64,000 bases of DNA from Chloroflexota bacterium (GTDB lineage Bacteria; Chloroflexota; Anaerolineae; Anaerolineales; Villigracilaceae), in NCBI GenBank assembly GCA_019873655.1, contig JAIOAU010000006.1:1-64000 (forward strand). Direction: 5' to 3'. The first letter of the stretch is position 1; each line of letters opens with the position of its first letter. Made by a program: the position numbers and the translations under genes. The notes under the pieces are model-generated. The model saw only the letters and a program-made list of their open reading frames with translations. It made no database searches and had not been told where the DNA came from. Positions 59,946 through 64,000 of this stretch are shown here, piece by piece.

Positions 59946-60042
59946 GCATCGAATTTCGCGAATTCTCCAAATCCTTTTCGTAAAATTCGTGTCATTCGAT
60001 GCTGAAAAGCAGCGACGCGCCAGCCGCAGCAAAAGTTTGAAT
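59946..60042 (+). repeat. GCATCGAAT palindromic repeat, copy B
   Basis: Core 59946-60002 with ends GCATCGAAT and ATTCGATGC, inner TTTTCGTAAAATTCG, then a 40-nt tail AAAAGCAGCGACGCGCCAGCC shared with copy A at hrcA. It lies between dnaK2 and tmRNA. Confidence 0.85.
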
Positions 60043-60050
60043 TACCCCAA

Positions 60051-60083
60051 AGAAAAGACCGCGCTTTTTGCAAGCCCGGTCTT
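60051..60083 (-). terminator. tmRNA terminator
   Basis: On the minus strand AAGACCG/CGGTCTT stem followed by TTCTTT, directly after the tmRNA 3' end. Confidence 0.85.
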
Positions 60084-60086
60084 CAG

Positions 60087-60482
60087 TGGAGATGGCGGGA
60101 ATCGAACCCGCGTCCGAAAGACTCGACCCTCGGAAATCTACGAGCGTAGCCGGTTGAATTTGCTCACCGCAGGCCTTTCAGCCGGCAAAAATGACCTGCG
60201 GTCAGCCGCTTGGACCCGAAAGCCCTCTTTCGCACAGGTAGCGGCGTCGTGTGCGGCACTCCACCTTTGTGACGCCCGATCCCTTCACCGGGTGGAGCAC
60301 GGGAGGGGTGGACGCGGCCTCACTTCATGGAGACCGGCCGTTCTGCGCTCGCTTATGCAGCGAGGGGCAGCGCGGCGTAGGAAGTGCGGTTGGCACTTGA
60401 TGGTTTGCGCTGGTTTAACGAGTTCGGCGCCTCTCGGCTCGCATTCCGGGATCAGCCTCTTCCGTCGAGACCTGTCATCCCC
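60087..60482 (-). ncRNA. ssrA: transfer-messenger RNA (tmRNA)
   Basis: A 396-nt RNA with tRNA-like ends GGGGATGAC and CATCTCCA, T-arm GGGTTCGATTCCC, and the G-U containing acceptor. The tag reading frame (60394 to 60353) encodes ANRTSYAALPLAA, then stop. It rescues stalled ribosomes; the tag ends in LAA as expected for ClpXP-type recognition. The rest folds into pseudoknot segments. Confidence 0.96.
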
Positions 60483-60491
60483 GGTGAGAGA

Positions 60492-60521
60492 ATTATAGCA
60501 GATTTCTGTACAACCTGTCAC
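60492..60521 (-). promoter_or_regulatory. tmRNA promoter
   Basis: GTGACA (60516-60521) and consensus TATAAT (60492-60497) are separated by 18 nt, placing the start at or near the tmRNA 5' end. Confidence 0.8.
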
Positions 60522-60542
60522 GGTTTTGGCGCTGCTCTGAAT

Positions 60543-60660
60543 AAAAAAACCTGCGGGATTGAGGGGGAATCCCGCAGGGAAGGGTGGATCACAAGGGGGG
60601 TGATGAAAGGCCGCTGCGATGGAGCCGTGAGGAGGGCGGTCGTTCGATGTGTGAACCAAT
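60543..60660 (-). ncRNA. candidate small RNA with C-rich loops
   Basis: A complete transcription unit without an ORF. The promoter is TTGCCT (60688-60693)-17-TAAAAT (60665-60670). The transcript would carry CGCCCTCC, a hairpin ATCAC-CCCCCTT-GTGAT (60588-60604) and a terminator with a perfect 11-bp stem CCTGCGGGATT/AATCCCGCAGG (60550-60578) whose loop on the minus strand is CCCCCTC, then seven U. C-rich unpaired loops facing Shine-Dalgarno sequences are a feature of several bacterial regulatory RNAs. Confidence 0.6.
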
Positions 60661-60693
60661 TCACATTTTACTGACGGTTTTTCGAAAAGGCAA
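60651..60693 (-). promoter_or_regulatory. promoter and dyad of the candidate small RNA
   Basis: The -35/-10 pair described for the RNA, with a perfect dyad GTGAA-CCAA-TTCAC (60651-60664) directly downstream of the -10, spanning the expected start site. It could be an operator or a 5' hairpin. Confidence 0.55.
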
Positions 60694-60810
60694 GGATTTC
60701 GAGTTTACAGAATTATTAGCCGTTCGATTCGGCCAGTCGTTTGCATCGAATGTCTCGACTTGAACGAAGGTCGGGGGCAATTCGGCCTGGAGCGGATGAA
60801 CCCCTGGGAG

Positions 60811-60850
60811 GAAGAGGCCTGCTCTCTTCGAGAGAACAGGCCTCTTCGTT
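60811..60850 (+). terminator. long hairpin downstream of the I42 gene
   Basis: AAGAGGCCTG...CAGGCCTCTT with a TTCG-capped inner stem, followed on the plus strand by CGTTTTCC. It lies just past the minus-strand I42 gene and may act as its terminator although the U-run is on the other strand. Confidence 0.6.
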
Positions 60851-60870
60851 TTCCTCTCTGGAAAGGATTC

Positions 60871-61266
60871 TCACCGCACGGTGACCGTCACCTGGAAGGT
60901 GTCGAGCGGTTCGACGTCTGTCTCCCAGGGACGGTGATAGACCAGGACCAGGGTGGTCGCGCCGGGCTGGGCGGCGCGGAAGACCAGGCGCAGGGTCCCG
61001 CCCGAACCGACCAGGTTGGGGTTGTCGCTGGTGAAGGTCGGATCGCCGAGGGGTTCCAGGACGGGGGCCGCGCCTTCCCGGACCTCCCAGGTGTAGCCGG
61101 TGGAGGGGTTGGCCGGCAGGGTGATGACCAGCCGCTGCCCGACCGTCAGTTCGACCGTCCGCCCGCTGGCGGCGGAATCGAGCGAGATCGCCCGTCGGCC
61201 GCATCCGGCCGTGAACAGGAGAGCCAGGCCGAGAAGAATCGCTGCGGTTTTCGATTTGACAGACAT
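60871..61266 (-). CDS. I42 (chagasin-like) protease inhibitor lipoprotein
   Basis: A 131-residue protein with a lipobox LLFTAGC (Cys about 22). The I42 domain has LVITLPANPSTGYTWEV, where NPSTGY is the conserved protease-binding loop, and a GGTLRLVFRAAQPG and YHRPWE loop. Such inhibitors block papain-type cysteine peptidases; the C39-like peptidase at 57 kb is one candidate target. RBS GAGGAGG precedes the ATG. Confidence 0.9.
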   Translation of the reverse strand: MSVKSKTAAILLGLALLFTAGCGRRAISLDSAASGRTVELTVGQRLVITLPANPSTGYTWEVREGAAPVLEPLGDPTFTSDNPNLVGSGGTLRLVFRAAQPGATTLVLVYHRPWETDVEPLDTFQVTVTVR

Positions 61267-61328
61267 GGTGTCCTCCTCATGAGATAAAGTTTCCCCTCAG
61301 ACGGAGGGAGAGGGGCAAAGGTTCCCGT

Positions 61329-62954
61329 TCAGCGGCTGATGTCTTCGACGTAGTCGATGGCTCCCCGGCAGACGGGCGTCAGGTGAGAGGAGAGATGCGC
61401 CCAGTCGAGGGGTTCGCCGAGGCTTTCGGTGCTCTGGATGGCCAGGATGAGGCAGCCGGGGCCGGCGTTGTAGTTGACCAGGGTGAAACGCCAGAGGTCC
61501 TCGTAACTGGCGACGCGGCCGGGCGGCTGGCGGTAGGTGTTGTAGATGATCATGCCGGTCTGTTCGCAGTTGGCCAGGAGGGTCTCGGCGAAGATGGGGA
61601 CGCTGAAATCGGCCTGTTGGAGGTCGAGGCGGAGAGGACAATCGGGGCAGAAGGCATCCACGCTCTGGACGAGGGCGCCGCGCAGCATTTCTTGTTGTTC
61701 TTCTTTCAGTTGAGCGTAACCTCTGGCGCAGGCGTCCCGGTCGAGGACGAGGGGACAGAATTGTTCGTAGAAGGAGGGATTCCACAGGAGGGTGGTGTCG
61801 GCGCCGTTCTCGGTCATCTGTCCCAGGCCGACCTCGGGTCCGGCGGTGTAGATGCCGGGCCAGAACTGGCTCTCGCGGCTGAAGAGATTTTTGAGCAACT
61901 GGGCCGGGACGCCAGTGTCGAGGGCCACTTCAAAGATGATGGCGTCGAAACGGTTCTGCCAGGCGGTGACCGCCGGCCGGGCCTGGCGCAGGCCGCACTG
62001 ACTGAGTTGCCCGTTGGGCAGGAAGCCGCCGTCGGGGCACTGACTGACGTCGGCGACGCCCTGGAGGATCAGGTTGGAGGCCAGGTATTCGTAGGGGATG
62101 TCGGAGGCCAGTTCGGCGGGGGAGGCGGGGGTGGTCAGCCAGGGCGGGGGACCGCCGACGGGCGGGAAGGCCTCCCAGGTCTGGGCGCAGCCGGCGGCAG
62201 GCGCGCCGCGCCATTGACTGCTGAGCACGTCCACGTACCAGCCGGGCTGGCCGGTCTCCGGTTCGGCGTCGGCCACCCGCAGGAGGGCCTCGAAGACGGG
62301 GCTGCTGTCGCCGTAACTCGAATAGGCCCAGAATTCGAGGCGGATGCCTTCGGGCGGGGTGGGAAGGAGTTCGATGTAGCAGCGCGGTTCGCAGACGAAC
62401 GGTTCGCCGTCGAGGACGCCCTCCAGGCGGGTGATGGTCTCATTGGGGAGCGGCTCTTCGCCGGTCAGGACCAGCAGGGCGTCGGGGTCGCACAGGTGCG
62501 TCCCCGGCAGGCTGGTGCAGCCCTCCAGCGTGACCCAGACGACCGGCGGCGGCAGGCTGACGGCGACCTCGCGCTGGGCGGGGCCGGATTCCCAGAAGAG
62601 CAGATAATAACCGCTGCACAGCGAGGGGTCGTCGCTTTCGGCGTATTCGCACGGCCGGGTGGCGGCCCATTTTTGATAGAGGTCTGCCCCGCAGGCGTAG
62701 TAGATTTCGCCGGGGCGGGGCAGTCCTTCGTGATCCACGTAAATCTGGCAGACGACGGCGTTGTCCAGGAAGCGCACCAGCCACCACTCGTAGGCGGTGT
62801 AGTTGACAGTGATGGCGGCGGCCCGGTCGGGGCCGGGAGGCGTCTCTTCCTGGGCGTGGACGGGGCGCGCCGCGGCCCCTGGCAGTTGCGCCAGGAGCAG
62901 GGCGGTCAAGAGGACGGCAGCGGCGCGGGCGGCAAGCGGGAGAGGGCGGGTCAT
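61329..62954 (-). CDS. secreted protein with lytic-transglycosylase-like domain
   Basis: A 541-residue secreted protein. The signal peptide spans residues 1-32 (AAAVLLTALLLAQLPGAAAR). The N-terminal 280 residues are Cys-rich and Ig-like. The C-terminal part has LLKNLFSRESQFWPGIYTAG and EVGLGQMTENGAD, a Glu and GLGQ arrangement like Slt/GEWL lysozyme-type folds, then VNYNAGPGCLILAI (usual YNAGPG motif). It probably cleaves peptidoglycan or a similar polymer. The ATG at 62954 is taken because the signal peptide starts there. Confidence 0.82.
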   Translation of the reverse strand: MTRPLPLAARAAAVLLTALLLAQLPGAAARPVHAQEETPPGPDRAAAITVNYTAYEWWLVRFLDNAVVCQIYVDHEGLPRPGEIYYACGADLYQKWAATRPCEYAESDDPSLCSGYYLLFWESGPAQREVAVSLPPPVVWVTLEGCTSLPGTHLCDPDALLVLTGEEPLPNETITRLEGVLDGEPFVCEPRCYIELLPTPPEGIRLEFWAYSSYGDSSPVFEALLRVADAEPETGQPGWYVDVLSSQWRGAPAAGCAQTWEAFPPVGGPPPWLTTPASPAELASDIPYEYLASNLILQGVADVSQCPDGGFLPNGQLSQCGLRQARPAVTAWQNRFDAIIFEVALDTGVPAQLLKNLFSRESQFWPGIYTAGPEVGLGQMTENGADTTLLWNPSFYEQFCPLVLDRDACARGYAQLKEEQQEMLRGALVQSVDAFCPDCPLRLDLQQADFSVPIFAETLLANCEQTGMIIYNTYRQPPGRVASYEDLWRFTLVNYNAGPGCLILAIQSTESLGEPLDWAHLSSHLTPVCRGAIDYVEDISR

Positions 62955-62964
62955 TCCCTTAAAC

Positions 62965-62996
62965 CTGGAGTCCGCTATGATTATAGCGGACTCCAG
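62965..62996 (-). terminator. 14-bp hairpin between ccmD and the transglycosylase gene
   Basis: A perfect stem CTGGAGTCCGCTAT/ATAGCGGACTCCAG with a GATT loop. On the minus strand only GTTT follows, so termination is uncertain. It contains TATAAT on the minus strand. Confidence 0.6.
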
Positions 62997-63010
62997 CAGG
63001 TTTTTCGCGT

Positions 63011-63160
63011 TTACTTTGATTGCAGTTTTTCCAGCGTTTCCAGATCGCGTTTTAGATTCCGCCAGCGGATAAGCAGGCTGGCGATGTAAAGCCCCAGGAT
63101 GAAGAAGGCGACGGCGTAACCGGCGGTCAGGTATGTTATGGAAGTTTCGTAAGGTATCAT
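63011..63160 (-). CDS. ccmD: CcmD-like small heme-export subunit
   Basis: A 49-residue protein MIPYETSITYLTAGYAVAFF then ILGLYIASLLIRWRNLKR and DLETLEKLQSK. One TM helix followed by a basic stretch and a coiled end is the usual CcmD layout. It lies 12 nt after ccmC and, by analogy, helps release heme-CcmE from the CcmABC complex. Confidence 0.8.
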   Translation of the reverse strand: MIPYETSITYLTAGYAVAFFILGLYIASLLIRWRNLKRDLETLEKLQSK

Positions 63161-63172
63161 CTCGGACCTCGT

Positions 63173-63871
63173 TCATTCGACGGCTTGTAATTTGCGCTGT
63201 TCGACGATTTCGGCCAGGCGTCCCAGGCGGATGCGATGCCAGAGCAGGGTGATGAAAATGACCGAGAAGGCGCCTAGGGCGAAGAACATGGTGTGGAGCA
63301 TGGCCGGGGACATGGCAAAGCCGCCCTGCGCCTGGGCGCTGGCCGTGCCGATGATGGCGGGGTGGATGGTCTGCCAGAGGCGGATGGAGAGGAAGGTGAC
63401 CGGGACGCTGAGTCCGCCGATGAGGGTGTAAACAGCCCCGAAGCGGGCGCGTCGCTCGGGGTCTTCGATGCCCTGGCGCAGGAGGAGGTAGGCCAGGTAG
63501 ATCATCTCGAGGATGGCGGCGGTGGTCAGGCGGGCGTCCCAGGTCCACCAGGTTCCCCAGGAGGGCTTGGCCCAGATCGAGCCGGTGACGATGGCCACCA
63601 GGAAGAAGACCAGGCTGATTTCGACGGCGGCCACTTCAACGATGTCCCACTTCAAATTTTTTGTGATCAGGAACGCGATTCCCGCCGCGGCGGCGGCGAG
63701 GAATCCGAGCATACCCACCCAGGCGGTGGAGATGTGGATGTAGAAGACTTTTTGGACGTAATTCATCGTCGCTTCCAGCGGCGCGTAGAAGAAGATGACG
63801 GCCAGCGCCGCCAGAAAGAGGAGGGTCGAGAGAGCCGTCAAAAGGGAAAGCAGTTTGGGTCGAGGTTCCAT
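63173..63871 (-). CDS. ccmC: heme exporter protein CcmC
   Basis: A 232-residue membrane protein with six hydrophobic segments. The tryptophan-rich heme-handling motif reads GSIWAKPSWGTWWTWDARL, and conserved His residues occur in FYIHISTAWVG and HPAIIG. CcmC loads heme onto CcmE in cytochrome c maturation system I. Order on the minus strand is ccmB, ccmC, ccmD. Confidence 0.95.
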   Translation of the reverse strand: MEPRPKLLSLLTALSTLLFLAALAVIFFYAPLEATMNYVQKVFYIHISTAWVGMLGFLAAAAAGIAFLITKNLKWDIVEVAAVEISLVFFLVAIVTGSIWAKPSWGTWWTWDARLTTAAILEMIYLAYLLLRQGIEDPERRARFGAVYTLIGGLSVPVTFLSIRLWQTIHPAIIGTASAQAQGGFAMSPAMLHTMFFALGAFSVIFITLLWHRIRLGRLAEIVEQRKLQAVE

Positions 63872-63907
63872 GCGCGTCCTTTCTCGCGGGAAGAATTGGA
63901 GAGGCTT

Positions 63908-64000
63908 CTATTCTTCGACAATGGCGTCGAAGAGCATGTAAGCCACAGCCAGGAAAATGGCATCGTAGCCAATCAGCAAGTTCAGCCAGGGGCGGATTTG
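63908..64000 (-). CDS. ccmB: CcmB, C-terminal end (cut by the window)
   Basis: The last 30 residues, PWLNLLIGYDAIFLAVAYML then FDAIVEE and a stop. The final TM and acidic tail match the end of heme exporter CcmB (from memory), and its place upstream of ccmC supports this. The start is beyond the window. Confidence 0.85.
   Translation of the reverse strand, partial: QIRPWLNLLIGYDAIFLAVAYMLFDAIVEE

Overview
The window reads as GC-rich chromosomal DNA of an Anaerolineae-type Chloroflexota bacterium. I base this on the 16S/23S sequence, the gene complement (hrcA-grpE-dnaK-dnaJ, threonine/proline-rich surface lipoproteins, kinase/FHA clusters, DUF5671-like membrane proteins) and many small palindromic repeats. 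No database search was run, so the taxonomy is an inference. Most of the window is ordinary core genome: chaperones, DnaX, DnaN, RecR, YbaB, MutS2, GatB, glutamate dehydrogenase, tmRNA, a cytochrome c maturation operon cut by the right edge, and one complete 16S-tRNA(Ile)-tRNA(Ala)-23S-5S operon.

Layout. 0.1-3.7 kb is an arsenic resistance operon on the minus strand (arsR, arsM, ArsP-like permease, CxxC thioredoxin-like protein, arsC) with two ArsR-like inverted repeats. 3.7-4.3 kb is a small nucleotidyltransferase pair that resembles a toxin-antitoxin module. 4.4-7.9 kb is an anion-type ABC transporter with a fused double permease; a five-hairpin array fills its spacer and a promoter plus terminator lie in its leader. 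7.9-11.5 kb is a three-gene operon (zinc-ribbon/HEAT protein and two MutS-like ATPases) preceded by a clear fluoride (crcB-type) riboswitch with its own terminator. 11.6-18.4 kb is the CIRCE-controlled hrcA-grpE-dnaK-x-dnaJ-nudix-prmA operon. 18.4-23.6 kb holds a Ser/Thr kinase, two zinc-ribbon/FHA proteins and a TPR/FecR-like membrane protein. 23.8-26.9 kb holds a lamin-tail protein, dnaX, ybaB and recR.

26.9-33.1 kb is the rRNA operon. Its 23S gene is interrupted by a 636-nt group I intron at the position equivalent to E. coli U1931, carrying a LAGLIDADG homing endonuclease gene. 33.3-46.8 kb holds a large SUMF1-type lipoprotein, a P-loop nucleoside-kinase-like protein, gatB, gdhA, small membrane proteins, dnaN and a PPDK-like protein. 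46.8-57.8 kb holds a GAF histidine kinase, an acetyltransferase, a CitE-like lyase, an SGNH-like lipoprotein, mutS2, a PIG-L deacetylase, an SbcD-like phosphoesterase and a C39-like peptidase. 57.8-64 kb holds a second dnaK, tmRNA, a candidate small RNA with C-rich loops, an I42-type inhibitor lipoprotein, a transglycosylase-like secreted protein, and ccmD, ccmC and the end of ccmB.

Most notable: a fluoride riboswitch driving MutS-like ATPases with no fluoride exporter in the operon; the 23S intron; the candidate C-rich small RNA; and two dispersed palindromic repeat families with three copies each in the window, one of which overlaps the apparent start of hrcA.
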